Shown: positions 15,999 through 25,271 of the stretch, one piece after another
How the letters are laid out: every line of letters starts with the position of its first letter
How positions within the stretch are numbered: the first letter of the stretch is position 1
Assembly (NCBI GenBank): GCA_044866775.1
Contig: JBIOUG010000167.1
Coordinates: 35,735-99,734, forward strand
DNA: 64,000 nt
Reading direction: 5' to 3'
Source: DASUNQ01 sp044866775
GTDB taxonomy: Bacteria; Acidobacteriota; Thermoanaerobaculia; Multivoradales; UBA5704
Program-made: the position numbers and the translations under genes
The notes under the pieces: generated by a model
What the model saw: only the letters and a program-made list of their open reading frames with translations
Told to the model about the DNA's origin: nothing
The model's database searches: none

Positions 15999-17410
15999 GG
16001 CGCGCGGCTGCCTCGGCGGACGAGGGCGCGCTGCCGGTGCGGACACGCGGGGCGAGCGGAGCCGCCACCGCTCTGCGGGTCCTCCAAGGAGAGGGACTCC
16101 TCGGGTTCCGCGACCGTGCCCTGGACCGCCTGGCCGCGGCACGGCGGCGGCGGGCTTTCCGCACCGCTGCCTCGCCGATCGATGCTTCCGCGGTCCCGCC
16201 CACGCCGGTGCTCCACCTGGCCGCGACGCCGCCGGTCCCGAGCCTCGGTGGCGTGCAGGTGCAGCTCCTCGCGCGCATCGAGCGCGAGGCGCGGGAGCGC
16301 GCCGTCGCGCTGCTCTATCCGCGCGCCGGACGCTGGCGTCTCGAGGTGGCCGCGCCCGGCGGCCGCCAGGCCTGGACGCTCGCGACGCCCGCGCTCTACC
16401 ACGAGCTGGCGATCGCCGACGCGGCTCTCGAAGCCGCCGTCACCCAGTCCGTCGCGGCGGCCGGCGCGCGCCTGCTCCACGTCGAAGGTCTTGCCGGCCT
16501 GCCGCTCGCCTCGCTCGCCGCCCTGCGGCGGGGCGGCCTTCGCCTGTTGCTCTCGCTCCACGACATGGCCGCCTTCTGTCCGCGGCCGCACCTGCTCGAT
16601 AGCTTCACCCTCCGCTCCTGCCACTACTCGCGCGACGCGCGGCGCTGCACGGCGTGCCGAAACGAGGACTGGCGCATCGAGGCCGGCTGGCAAGAGCGGC
16701 GGCGGCTCGCCGAGGAGCTGTTGGCCGCCGCCGACGCGGTGGTCTATCCTTCGGAGTTCCTCCGCCGGGCGCATCTGGAGCTCTTCCCCGGCGTCGATCC
16801 GGCACGCCACCGGGTGATCGCTCCCGAGAGCGACCGGCTCGAGCCCCCACCGGCCTACGACGCGGCGCCGGTCGACCGCACCTCGCCGGGGGCGCCGCTG
16901 CACGCGGCCTACGTGGGCAGCGTCAAGCCGCACAAGGGCGCCCTCGTCTTCGCGGACCTCGTCACGCGGCTGGCGGCGGCGATCCCGGGGCGAGTGCGCT
17001 GGTCGGTCTACGGCGGCGGCGATGCAGATCTCCTGGTGGAGCTCAACCGCCTGCCGCGCGTCCAAGTGCGCGGCTACTACCGGAACGGCTCGCTGCCGCG
17101 CCTGCTCCGGCGCGCCCGTCCCGACGTCGCGCTGCTGCTCTCGATCTGGCCCGAGGCGTACGGCCTGACGCTCTCCGAGTGCCGGGCCGCCGGCATTCCC
17201 GTCGTGGCCTTCGATCACGGCGCGCTCGGCGACAGGATCCGCGCCGAGGGTGGCGGCATCCTCGTATCGGCCTGCGCGGGGGCGGCGGGCGTCGCCGATG
17301 TGCTCGCCGGCGTCGTGGCAGGCCGGGTCGCGCTGCCCGCCGTCGTCTCACCGCCCGTCGCGGCCGCGGCGGCGGCGTATCGGGCGCTCTATGGCGAGCT
17401 GACCGGGTAG
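15995..17410 (+). CDS. Glycosyltransferase family 4
   Basis: 471 residues from a GTG overlapping the previous stop by 4 bp (GTGA). The first 55 residues are basic and Ala-rich. The GT-B core starts at VLHLAATPPVPSLGGVQVQL. It has a Cys insert (FCPRPHLLD...CHYSRDARRCTACR) like that of the preceding fusion protein, the donor-binding AYVGSVKPHKGALVF, and the C-terminal EAYGLTLSECRAAGIPVVAF, which carries the Glu-rich family 4 motif. It probably adds one sugar to the lipid-linked glycan in the cytoplasm. It is cotranscribed with the two preceding genes by spacing. Confidence 0.9.
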   Translation: MRRAAASADEGALPVRTRGASGAATALRVLQGEGLLGFRDRALDRLAAARRRRAFRTAASPIDASAVPPTPVLHLAATPPVPSLGGVQVQLLARIEREARERAVALLYPRAGRWRLEVAAPGGRQAWTLATPALYHELAIADAALEAAVTQSVAAAGARLLHVEGLAGLPLASLAALRRGGLRLLLSLHDMAAFCPRPHLLDSFTLRSCHYSRDARRCTACRNEDWRIEAGWQERRRLAEELLAAADAVVYPSEFLRRAHLELFPGVDPARHRVIAPESDRLEPPPAYDAAPVDRTSPGAPLHAAYVGSVKPHKGALVFADLVTRLAAAIPGRVRWSVYGGGDADLLVELNRLPRVQVRGYYRNGSLPRLLRRARPDVALLLSIWPEAYGLTLSECRAAGIPVVAFDHGALGDRIRAEGGGILVSACAGAAGVADVLAGVVAGRVALPAVVSPPVAAAAAAYRALYGELTG

Positions 17411-17423
17411 GGGCCGCGCGGCG

Positions 17424-18842
17424 CTATTCTCGCCGCGCGATCGCAATCATCCCCAGCCCGGGCCAGGGGAGCAGGCGATCGGCGCGGCGGACGAGCGGCA
17501 CCAGCATGTTGAACAGCTTGAGCTGCAGGCGATCGAAGCGGCGGCGCGCCAGCAGTCTGCCGTTGACGTACCACCCCGGCACGCCGGCGCGGTTGAAATC
17601 GCGCAGGTGTTCGAGGCTGAAACCGGTCGCTTCGAGCTCGCGCGCCAGCATCGCGCGGTCATACCGGCAGCGGTGGCCGAGCACCTCGTCGAGGCTCGAA
17701 TAGAGGCGCTGACCCTGCGGCACGTAGAGCACCAGCCGCCCGCCGGGCTCCAGCGCGGCGTGCATGTTGCGCAGCGCGGCGAGCGGATCGCAGACGTGCT
17801 CGAGGACGTTGAGGCAGACGACGGTGTCGAAGCGGCCGCGCCAGCGCTCGAAGTCCGCCGCCGCCTCGAGGTCCACACGGTCGACGTCCAGGTAGGGCTT
17901 GCCGAGCGCCAGGTTCCGGAGGTAGGCGAGGTAGTGCGGGTTGATGTCGCTCGCGACGTAGAGGTCCCGCGGCAGCAGCCAGGTGGTGATGTTGCCGATG
18001 CCGGCGCCGATCTCGAGGACGCGCGCCCCCACCCAGGGCGCGATCGCGGTCGCCATCCAGCGGTTGAAGCGCTGCGCCCGCTCCAGGCTGTGCAGGATGT
18101 GCGACCCGTACTCGTCCTCGGCGTAGAGGTCGTCGATCAGCCAGTACCTGAGGATCGCGCGCACCGCCTTGAGGCCGTCGCGCCAGCCGATCTTCTTCCC
18201 CTCGCGATAGGTGCGGCCGAGGTAGCTGATCGGCACCTCGAAGATGCGCAGGTCGCGCTTGGCGATCTTGGCGGTGATCTCGGGCTCCATCGCGAAGTCG
18301 TTCGAGCGGATCGGGATCGACTTGAGCAGCGGCGCCCGGAACATCTTGTAGCAGGTCTCCATGTCGGTGAGGTTCAAGTCGGTCGCCCAGTTGGAGAGGG
18401 CGGTGAGCAGCCGGTTGCCGAGGGCGTGGCGGTGGTAGAGCACCCGCCGCCGCTCGCTGGGCAGGAAGCGCGAGCCGTAGACGACGTCGGCGCCGTCCTC
18501 GAGGAACGGCCGCACCAGACGGGCGTAGTCCCGCGGGTCGTACTCGAGATCGGCGTCCTGGAAGACGATGAGGTCGCCGCTCGCCTCGGCGATGCCGCGG
18601 CGGATGGCGCTCCCCTTGCCCTGGTTGCGCCCCTGCTCGAGCAGGCGCACGCGATCCGGGTGCTCGGCGGCGATGCGGCGCAGGACCTCGACGCTGCCGT
18701 CGGTCGAGCCGTCGTCGACCAGCAGCACCTCGATCGCCCGGACCTCGGGCACCTCGACCGCCAGGACGCGGGAGACCAACTCCCCGACCAGGTAGCGCTC
18801 GTTGTAGATCGGGACGATGACCGAGAGCGTGAGGCCGGGCAT
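17424..18842 (-). CDS. Fusion of DPM1-like GT2 and SAM-dependent methyltransferase
   Basis: 472 residues from the ATG at 18842 (18860 is possible). The N-terminal 240 residues are a dolichyl-phosphate-mannose-synthase-like GT2: LSVIVPIYNERYLVGELV, VLLVDDGSTDGS, VFQDADLEYDPRDY, YGSRFLPSERRRVLYHRHAL. Such enzymes load sugars on polyprenyl phosphate. From about 270 a class I methyltransferase begins (VLEIGAGIGNIT, VVCLNVLEHVCDPLAALRNM, GGRLVLYVPQ). The fusion suggests synthesis of a methylated polyprenyl-linked sugar, or coupling of two steps; this is inference. It starts 51 bp from the divergent GT2 gene at 18893. Confidence 0.88.
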   Translation of the reverse strand: MPGLTLSVIVPIYNERYLVGELVSRVLAVEVPEVRAIEVLLVDDGSTDGSVEVLRRIAAEHPDRVRLLEQGRNQGKGSAIRRGIAEASGDLIVFQDADLEYDPRDYARLVRPFLEDGADVVYGSRFLPSERRRVLYHRHALGNRLLTALSNWATDLNLTDMETCYKMFRAPLLKSIPIRSNDFAMEPEITAKIAKRDLRIFEVPISYLGRTYREGKKIGWRDGLKAVRAILRYWLIDDLYAEDEYGSHILHSLERAQRFNRWMATAIAPWVGARVLEIGAGIGNITTWLLPRDLYVASDINPHYLAYLRNLALGKPYLDVDRVDLEAAADFERWRGRFDTVVCLNVLEHVCDPLAALRNMHAALEPGGRLVLYVPQGQRLYSSLDEVLGHRCRYDRAMLARELEATGFSLEHLRDFNRAGVPGWYVNGRLLARRRFDRLQLKLFNMLVPLVRRADRLLPWPGLGMIAIARRE

Positions 18843-18892
18843 CGGGCGGGAGGGTATCATCGGGTTCACGGCCCTGTCGGCCCCCGCGTGCG

Positions 18893-19612
18893 GTGAGCGA
18901 CGTCCTGGCGATCGTCCCGGCGTTCAACGAGGAGAGCGGCCTGCCCGGGCTCTTGCGGGAGCTCCGCGCCACGCTGCCTGTCTGGGACGTGCTGGTGATC
19001 AACGACGGCTCGACCGATCGCACGAGCGCCGTGGCCCGCGCCGAGGGCGTCGCTGTCCTCGATCTGCCGTACAACGCCGGGGTCGCCACCGCCGAGCAGG
19101 TCGGCTTCCTCTACGCCCTCGAGCGTGGCTATCACTACGTCGTCCGTCTCGACGGCGACGGCCAGCACGTGCCAGCGGAGGCGGCGCGCGTGCTTGCCCG
19201 CGTGCGCGACGGGGAGGCCGACGTCGCCATCGGCTCGCGGTATCTGGCGCCGCCGCGGCCGCCCGCTTCGCTGGCGCGGCGCCTGGGCATCGCCTGGCTG
19301 TCGTGGCTGCTGTCGCGGATCGCGGGCCAACGCGTCACCGATCCGACGTCGGGGCTGCGCGCCTTCGACCGCCGCGCGATGTCGTTCTGCGGCCGGCTCT
19401 ATCCCGAGGAGTACCCGGAGCCGGAGAGCGTCCTGCTCCTGGCGCGGCACGGCTTCCGCCTCTGCGAGGTGCCGGTGAGCATGCGCGAGCGGCAAGGAGG
19501 CACGACCTCGCTCGGCCCGCTGCGCGGGCTCTACTACATCTTCAAGGTGACGTTCGCTCTCGGCGTCGAGCTGCTGCGCCGGCCCACGCCGCTGGAGGAT
19601 GACCGACCATGA
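18893..19612 (+). CDS. Glycosyltransferase family 2, polyprenyl-phosphate type
   Basis: 239 residues from a GTG. It has a GT2 core with VLAIVPAFNEESGLPGLL, VLVINDGSTDRTS, LDGDGQHVPAEAARVLARV and IGSRYLAPP. The end is SLGPLRGLYYIFKVTFALGV, an amphipathic segment as in polyprenyl-phosphate glycosyltransferases. It overlaps the following DUF2304 gene by 4 bp. That pairing is common and suggests the two proteins act together at the membrane. Confidence 0.88.
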   Translation: MSDVLAIVPAFNEESGLPGLLRELRATLPVWDVLVINDGSTDRTSAVARAEGVAVLDLPYNAGVATAEQVGFLYALERGYHYVVRLDGDGQHVPAEAARVLARVRDGEADVAIGSRYLAPPRPPASLARRLGIAWLSWLLSRIAGQRVTDPTSGLRAFDRRAMSFCGRLYPEEYPEPESVLLLARHGFRLCEVPVSMRERQGGTTSLGPLRGLYYIFKVTFALGVELLRRPTPLEDDRP

Positions 19613-19989
19613 CCGACTACTACCTGCGCGTGCAGATCATCGCCATTGTCGCGGCCGTGCTGTTCTCGGCCTTCGTCATCGATCTCGTGCGGCGGCGGCG
19701 GCTCAACGAGTGGTACTCGCTGGTCTGGCTGGCGATCGGCGGCGCCGTCGCGGCGTTCGCCTTCTTCCGGCCGCTGCAGTTCGTGCTGGCGCGGCTGGTC
19801 GGGCTCTACTACCCGCCCCTCCTCGTGCTCGGGACGATCCTCTTCCTGCTGCTCGCCCTGAGCCTGCACTTCTCGGTCGTCCTCAACCGCCTGGAGGGGC
19901 ACAACCGCCGGCTGGCGCAGCGCCTCGCCATCGTCGAGGCGCTGCTGGCGGAGACCTCCGATCCGGCGCGGCGACCGGCCGCTCCCTGA
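19609..19989 (+). CDS. DUF2304 family small membrane protein
   Basis: 126 residues with three predicted membrane helices: YYLRVQIIAIVAAVLFSAFV, a second around WYSLVWLAIGGAVAAFAFF, and PPLLVLGTILFLLLALSLHF. A cytoplasmic Arg/Leu-rich tail follows (NRRLAQRLAIVEALLAE). The RRRRLNEWYSLVWL segment after helix 1 is characteristic of DUF2304 proteins. These often sit beside GT2 enzymes and are thought to take part in lipid-linked sugar synthesis. No enzymatic motif is visible. Confidence 0.85.
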   Translation: MTDYYLRVQIIAIVAAVLFSAFVIDLVRRRRLNEWYSLVWLAIGGAVAAFAFFRPLQFVLARLVGLYYPPLLVLGTILFLLLALSLHFSVVLNRLEGHNRRLAQRLAIVEALLAETSDPARRPAAP

Positions 19990-19991
19990 CG

Positions 19992-21248
19992 ATGAGGCTG
20001 CTCTTCGTCCACGAGGTCAACTATCTCCGCAAGGTCGTCTACGAGACCCAGGAGTACGCCGAGCGGCTGGCGGCGCGCGGGCACGAGGTCGTGTACATCG
20101 ATTTCCCCGAAGGCGAGCCCCGCCGCGGCCTGCGCCGGCTGCTCGACCTCCAGACCGAGGTGCGGCGGGGCGTGGGGCGGGCCGGCGTTCCCGGGACGAT
20201 CGAGCTGCGGACTCCCGGCCGGGTGCTGCCGCCGCCGGCCGATCGCCTGGCCGCCAGCCTCACCCACGTCCCGGCCGTCGGGCGCGCCCTCGCCCGCGAG
20301 CGCTTCGACGCGGTCGTGCTCTACGCGGTGCCGACGAACGGCTGGCAGACCGTGATCCTGGCGCGGCGGCGGCGGGTGCCGGTCCTCTTCCGGGCCATCG
20401 ACGTGCCGACCGAGATGCGCCGCACGGCCTTTCGGCCGCTGGTGGCGCTGGCGGCGGGATTCGTCTACCGGCACGCCGACGCCATCTCGACCCACACCCA
20501 ACCGCTGCGGCAGTACTGCATCCGGCGCGGCGCGGCGCCCGAGAAGGTGTCCGTCGAGGTTCCGGGATTCAATCTCGAGCACTTCGCGCCCGGCGACCCG
20601 GACCCCGTGCTCCTCGACCGCTACGCGATCGAGCCCGGCGGCAAGGTGATCGTGTTCATGGGCGAGTTCCACTATTTCTCGGCCGTAGAATGGCTGGTCG
20701 AGGCGCTGGCGCCCTACCTGCGCTCGCAGCAGGACGTCTATCTGCTGCTGCTGGGCGGCAAGCCGGCGGTCGGCGGCACCTCGCCCGAGCGGGTGCGCGC
20801 TCTTGCTGGAGCGCTGGGCGTCGCGCGCGCGGTGCGGGCGGTGGGGCGCGTGGAGTACGCCGACCTGCCGGCGCATCTGCGACTGGCCGACGTCGCCGTC
20901 GTCCCGTTGCGCCGGACGGTCCAGGCCGATACCGCCCTGCCCAGCAAGGCGCTCCAGTACCTGGCGTGCGGACTGCCGACCGTGTCGACCCCGCTCGCCG
21001 GCCTGCGGTCGGTGGTCTGCGACGAGAGCATGGGAATCGTCTATCGCGAGCTCGGCGAAGGCTTCGTGGCGGCGGTCGTCGAGCTGCTCGGCGACGCGGC
21101 CCGCCGGCGGCAGTTCGCGGGCGCCGCGCGCGGCGCGGCGACCCGGCTCTTCGACTGGCGGCGCTGTGAAGAGCAGTTCGAGGCGGCCATCGTGCGCGTG
21201 ATCGCAGCGTCCAGGGAGAGAGCGCTGCCGGCGCTTTCGCGCCGCTGA
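19992..21248 (+). CDS. Glycosyltransferase family 4
   Basis: 418 residues. N-terminal GT-B strand MRLLFVHEVNYLRKVVYETQ, acceptor-domain helix EYAERLAARGHEVVYI, then the donor domain with KVIVFMGEFHYFSAVEWLVE, LLLGGKP, VARAVRAVGRVEYADLPAHL and LPSKALQYLACGLPTVSTPL. The last matches the conserved C-terminal helix of GT4 and GT1 enzymes. It begins 2 bp after the DUF2304 gene and its stop overlaps the next gene's ATG by one base. Sugar specificity is unknown. Confidence 0.88.
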   Translation: MRLLFVHEVNYLRKVVYETQEYAERLAARGHEVVYIDFPEGEPRRGLRRLLDLQTEVRRGVGRAGVPGTIELRTPGRVLPPPADRLAASLTHVPAVGRALARERFDAVVLYAVPTNGWQTVILARRRRVPVLFRAIDVPTEMRRTAFRPLVALAAGFVYRHADAISTHTQPLRQYCIRRGAAPEKVSVEVPGFNLEHFAPGDPDPVLLDRYAIEPGGKVIVFMGEFHYFSAVEWLVEALAPYLRSQQDVYLLLLGGKPAVGGTSPERVRALAGALGVARAVRAVGRVEYADLPAHLRLADVAVVPLRRTVQADTALPSKALQYLACGLPTVSTPLAGLRSVVCDESMGIVYRELGEGFVAAVVELLGDAARRRQFAGAARGAATRLFDWRRCEEQFEAAIVRVIAASRERALPALSRR

Positions 21249-21871
21249 TGGACGCCGGGACGAAGAGCGCCGCCTACGCGAGCCGGCTGGAGCGCTTCGA
21301 CCGCGGGTGGCGCCGGATCCTCGACGTCCAACGACCTTACCGCTGGAACATCCGCCGGCTCGATCTCGGTCTGACCCTCGACGTCGGTTGCGGCGTCGGC
21401 CGCAACCTCCTGCACCTGGGCGGCCGCGCGGCCGGAGTCGGAGTCGACCACGCGGCGCCGGCGGTCGAGCGCGCCCGCGCCCGCGGTCTCGAGGCCTTCA
21501 CGCCGGAGGAGTTCAGGCGCTCGGCCTTCGCGCGACCGGGGCGCTTCGACTCGCTGCTGCTTGCCCACGTCCTCGAGCACATGCGCTTCGAGGCCGCCTG
21601 CGCCCTCGTGCGGGAATACCTGCCGTACGTGCGTCCAGGAGGGAAGGCCGTCTTCATCGTGCCGCAAGAGGCCGGCTTTCGCTGCGACGAGACGCACGTC
21701 GAGTTCTTCGGTCCGGATGAGCTCGACCGCGTCGCCCGCGCTTGCGGCTTGCAGCCGCGGCGGTGCTACTCGTTCCCCTTTCCCCGGGTGGTCGGCAGGC
21801 TCTTCCCGCACAACGAGACCGTCATGCTGGCGTCCTGGCGCCCGTCGGGGCCGCGCCCTCAAGAGCCGTAG
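21248..21871 (+). CDS. Class I SAM-dependent methyltransferase
   Basis: 207 residues. The SAM-binding motif is LDVGCGVGRNLLHLG near 45, the acidic residue is in GVGVDHAAPA, and LLLAHVLEHMRFEAACALVR and VRPGGKAVFIVPQEAGF follow. Single-domain methyltransferases of this size in polysaccharide loci usually O-methylate a sugar or lipid intermediate. Its 3' end overlaps the convergent membrane-protein gene by 13 bp. Confidence 0.87.
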   Translation: MDAGTKSAAYASRLERFDRGWRRILDVQRPYRWNIRRLDLGLTLDVGCGVGRNLLHLGGRAAGVGVDHAAPAVERARARGLEAFTPEEFRRSAFARPGRFDSLLLAHVLEHMRFEAACALVREYLPYVRPGGKAVFIVPQEAGFRCDETHVEFFGPDELDRVARACGLQPRRCYSFPFPRVVGRLFPHNETVMLASWRPSGPRPQEP

Positions 21872-24549
21872 AGGATGCGCAGCTCTCCGCCCGGCAGCGC
21901 GCGCAGCACCCGCGGCGGGCCACCGGCGGCATCGCGCTCGAACCACAGCATCGCCTCCACCGCCAACTGAGCGGTCGGGTTGAGCTGCCACCACACGACG
22001 TCCGCCTGGAACGAGCCGGCGGCGGTGTCCAGCCGCACGACCTCGACGGGCGCCTCCCGGCCGTCGATCCGGCCGCGGGCGCGGCGGTCGCCGAGGTCGA
22101 TCTCGAGCTCGCCCGTCTGCGGCGTCTGCCCGGGCGGGAAGTCCAAGCTCCACACGCCGTAGTACAGGCCCTGCTGGGACCCGACGTGGACGCCGAGGCG
22201 GTAGGTGCGCGGCCCGGCGTCGCGCGGCGGGACCAGGGTCGCCCGGTAGCGCACGACGTCGCCTTCGACGCTCTGTTCGACGTGCGCCGCTCCGACCTGG
22301 TCGGCGACCGTCTCGACGCACGCACCGCTGCGGCCGGTGGGCTGGCGCAGCACGCGCACCCCGGCGAGCAAGGCGTCGCCGGCCAGCGACCGCAGGCGGA
22401 TCACGGAGGCCGGGAAGCACCCGACGTGCAGATCCAGGGTCCACGCGCCGGCGCCGAGCGCGATCGGCGGCGCGTCGCCGCCGGTGGCGATCTCGATGCC
22501 GCGCGGCGCGAACACCTGCACCTGCGCCGTCATCGGTCGCCCGGCGCCGCGCCCGCCCGTCGCCGTCGCCTCGCCGAGGCGGGCCGTGATCGTCGGCGCG
22601 CCGCTCGGCAGCGCGACCTCGAGGGTTTGGCCGCGCCGCCAGCGCGGCGACGCGAAAAGCAGGCTGCCGATCCGCCCGTCGCGGCGGCGCCGCAGCTCGA
22701 AGCGCTCGTTGCGCCACACCGAGACGTAGGTCGCCGGCGAGTACCAGGGCTCGTTCAGCAGCTCGGCGCGATCGCGGTCGACGCTGCGCTCGACCAGCGC
22801 ATAGCTACAGAAGGCGTTCGGCGCGCCGGGGCTGTCGACGTGGTAGGCCCACAGGCGCTCGCGGTAGCGCATCTTGACGTCGCGCAGCAGATAGCCGAGC
22901 CAATGCTGATGCAGACCGCGGGCGGCGTCGACCATCAGCCATTCCGCAGGCGGGAGCCGCGAGGCGGCGGCCGCCGCCTCGATCACGTCGCGGGTCACGA
23001 CGGTACACTGGCGGGCCGCGTAGTAGCCGGTCCAGGCGGTGGCCCAGAGGTTCGCCGCCAGCAACGGCAGGCCGGTCGCGACTGCCAGCCACCTGCCGGT
23101 GTGAGCCCTCCAGGCCGCCACCAGGCCGGCCGCGACGAGCACCAGGACGAGCGGGGTCAGCGCCGTCACTGTCTTGAAGTAGCCGTATGGGTAGCCGTGC
23201 GGCGGGTTGACCAGGAAGCGTTGGTGCAGGAGAAGAGCGATGCTGGTCAGGAGCAGACAGGCCGCCACCAGCCGCCCGCGCCGCGGCAGACGGCACCAGC
23301 CGTATAAGGCCAGGCCCGTGGCGGCGCCGGCGACGACCCACGCCAGCGCCAAGGGTAGCTGCCGCCATCGGGTTCCCAGGGCGAGCGCGGCATGCGCCAC
23401 GAGCCCGAAGATCTCGACCGGCGGCGGGAAGACGAGGATGTTGCCGATGCCGACCTTGCTGGTGCCGGCGGACGTAAACAGGCCTGAGACCGCCGCGAGC
23501 TCGACGCCGCCTTTCGCGAAGGCCGGCGCGTTGCTGAGGAGCGCACAGCCGCCGGCGGCGGCCCACCAGCGGGCGGCGGCGCTGAGCGGCCGGCGAGCGG
23601 CCGGAGCTCGGGCCACCGCAAGGACCGCCCATGCCGCGGCGACCGCGAACAGCGCCTGGACCGCGAAGGCCGGATAGGTGGACATCAGGCCGCTGAAGAG
23701 GCAACCGAAGACCGCGGCCGCTCGCAACGTCGGCCGGCGCTGCCCCTCGACGCCCGCCCACAGCACGATCGGCAGCAGCGCCAGGCCGACCGACTGCGAG
23801 AGGAAGTTGTCGAAGACCGGCCATAGCAGCAGGTTGTTGATCGCGACAAGCACCGCCGCCAGCAAGGCCGCGAGGTGCGCGAGGCGCAAGCTCGACCGCG
23901 CCAAGACGTAGACGGCGCCCGCGGTCAGACCGAAAAAGAGTGCGCTCGCCACCGTCAGGAGCTCGTAGCTGCGGCGGCCGGTCAGCAGCCCCCAAAGGCC
24001 GACGAAATAGACGTCGCCCACCCGCCCGAGCTCGATCTGCGCCTGGACCCACCCGAGGTAGGGCTTGCCGGGCTCGCTGGCGGGCAGGCGTGGAGGAGCG
24101 ACCTGGAGGTACTCCGAACGGACCGCGTAGGAGATGCCGTCGATCGCCGTGCCGACGGTCGTCAGGCGCCCGAGGAGGAAGAGCGGCCCGAGGGCGACCA
24201 GGAGACCGAGCCCACAGCAGGCGAGCGCGGCGCGGACCCGGCGGGGCGCGCGCAGCAAGCCGCAGCGCCAGGCGGCGATCCAGCCCGCCGCCGCCAAGAC
24301 CACGAAAACCCAGGAGACGGACCGCAGGCCGAGGCCGGCGGCGCCGGCGTAGTGGGCGATCCCGGAGATCGCCGCAAACCCGAGGAAGGGCGCCACCAGG
24401 ACGGCGAGCGGCCGCGCGCGCCGGGGCAGAGCCGGCACCAGCAGGAAACCGCAGCCCCAGAGGAGCCCCAGCGCGACCGCCAGCACGACTGCGAGCGCTC
24501 CCAGCAGTGCGAGGAGCGCGGTCGCCGGCGGGAGGAAGGACGTGGGCAT
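21859..24549 (-). CDS. Large multi-pass membrane protein with periplasmic beta domain, possible GT-C enzyme
   Basis: 896 residues. About twelve to fourteen hydrophobic helices occupy the first 510 residues (e.g. LALLGALAVVLAVALGLLWG, AACLLLTSIALLLHQ, LTPLVLVLVAAGLVAAWRA). A soluble domain of about 380 residues follows, with many beta strands and HYLL-free, Arg/Gly-rich sequence (e.g. TLEVALPSGAPTITARLGEA, GPRTYRLGVHVGSQQGLYYG). The plan matches bacterial GT-C-like integral enzymes of surface-glycan loci, but I see no decisive catalytic motif. It is first of nothing on its strand: it follows a GT2 gene by one base and a PMT-like gene, so the three are one operon. Confidence 0.75.
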   Translation of the reverse strand: MPTSFLPPATALLALLGALAVVLAVALGLLWGCGFLLVPALPRRARPLAVLVAPFLGFAAISGIAHYAGAAGLGLRSVSWVFVVLAAAGWIAAWRCGLLRAPRRVRAALACCGLGLLVALGPLFLLGRLTTVGTAIDGISYAVRSEYLQVAPPRLPASEPGKPYLGWVQAQIELGRVGDVYFVGLWGLLTGRRSYELLTVASALFFGLTAGAVYVLARSSLRLAHLAALLAAVLVAINNLLLWPVFDNFLSQSVGLALLPIVLWAGVEGQRRPTLRAAAVFGCLFSGLMSTYPAFAVQALFAVAAAWAVLAVARAPAARRPLSAAARWWAAAGGCALLSNAPAFAKGGVELAAVSGLFTSAGTSKVGIGNILVFPPPVEIFGLVAHAALALGTRWRQLPLALAWVVAGAATGLALYGWCRLPRRGRLVAACLLLTSIALLLHQRFLVNPPHGYPYGYFKTVTALTPLVLVLVAAGLVAAWRAHTGRWLAVATGLPLLAANLWATAWTGYYAARQCTVVTRDVIEAAAAASRLPPAEWLMVDAARGLHQHWLGYLLRDVKMRYRERLWAYHVDSPGAPNAFCSYALVERSVDRDRAELLNEPWYSPATYVSVWRNERFELRRRRDGRIGSLLFASPRWRRGQTLEVALPSGAPTITARLGEATATGGRGAGRPMTAQVQVFAPRGIEIATGGDAPPIALGAGAWTLDLHVGCFPASVIRLRSLAGDALLAGVRVLRQPTGRSGACVETVADQVGAAHVEQSVEGDVVRYRATLVPPRDAGPRTYRLGVHVGSQQGLYYGVWSLDFPPGQTPQTGELEIDLGDRRARGRIDGREAPVEVVRLDTAAGSFQADVVWWQLNPTAQLAVEAMLWFERDAAGGPPRVLRALPGGELRILYGS

Positions 24550-24550
24550 C

Positions 24551-25270
24551 TCAGAACCGCGAGGGCCACAGGCCGAGGCGGGCCGCGACGATGATGCCGA
24601 TCATCCGGCAGCCGAGCAGGAATGACGTCCACGAGCTTCCGGTAACCGCGGAGCGTCCGACGCGCGGCAGATAATGCACCGGGATTTGAACGATGCGGTG
24701 GCGATGCCGAACGCTGCACAGGAGCATCTCGAGCCCGAAGGTCGAGCCCGAAGACGCGAGATCGCGCAGCACGTCCTCGACCACTCTTCGCCGCAGCACC
24801 CTGAACGTGCAGCCGACGTCGCTCAGGTACACGGTGTTGAACAGGAACTCGATGAGCTTGGCGACGAACCAGTTCCCCAGGCGCAGGAAAGGCCCCATGT
24901 TCGCTCCCGTCCAGACGAACTGCTGGACGGTTCGCGAACCGAGCACCTGGTCGACGTCGCGCGTATAGGGCAGGAGCTTCTCAAGGTCCTCGGGATCGAA
25001 CGTGCCGTCGGGCTCGCAGAGACAGACGAGCTCGCCGGTCGCTTCCTGCAGGCCGCGCCGGATCGCCGCTCCGTATCCCTGCCGCGGCTCGGATACCTCG
25101 ACGGCCAACGTGCCGCGGATCGCCTCGCTCGTGCCCGGCGCCGCGTTGTTGTTGACGACGATGATCTCGTCGAGCACCCCCAGCACCTCGAACCGGCGCA
25201 CGCAGTCGCCGATGCTCTCGGCCTCGTTATAGGTCGGGAGAACGAGCGACAGTGTCTGCTGCTGCCACAC
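24551..25270 (-). CDS. Glycosyltransferase family 2
   Basis: 239 residues from a GTG. It has LSLVLPTYNEAESIGDCVRR, EIIVVNNNAAPGTSEAI, the nucleotide-sugar motif ELVCLCEPDGTFDPEDLEKL and VLGSRTVQQFVWTGANMGPF. The C-terminus is mildly hydrophobic (LLGCRMIGIIVAARLGL), suiting membrane association. It is one base from the genes on both sides and is probably translated together with the PMT-like protein and the large membrane protein. It likely makes a polyprenyl-phosphate sugar used by those two integral enzymes. Confidence 0.88.
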   Translation of the reverse strand: MWQQQTLSLVLPTYNEAESIGDCVRRFEVLGVLDEIIVVNNNAAPGTSEAIRGTLAVEVSEPRQGYGAAIRRGLQEATGELVCLCEPDGTFDPEDLEKLLPYTRDVDQVLGSRTVQQFVWTGANMGPFLRLGNWFVAKLIEFLFNTVYLSDVGCTFRVLRRRVVEDVLRDLASSGSTFGLEMLLCSVRHRHRIVQIPVHYLPRVGRSAVTGSSWTSFLLGCRMIGIIVAARLGLWPSRF

Positions 25271-25271
25271 G

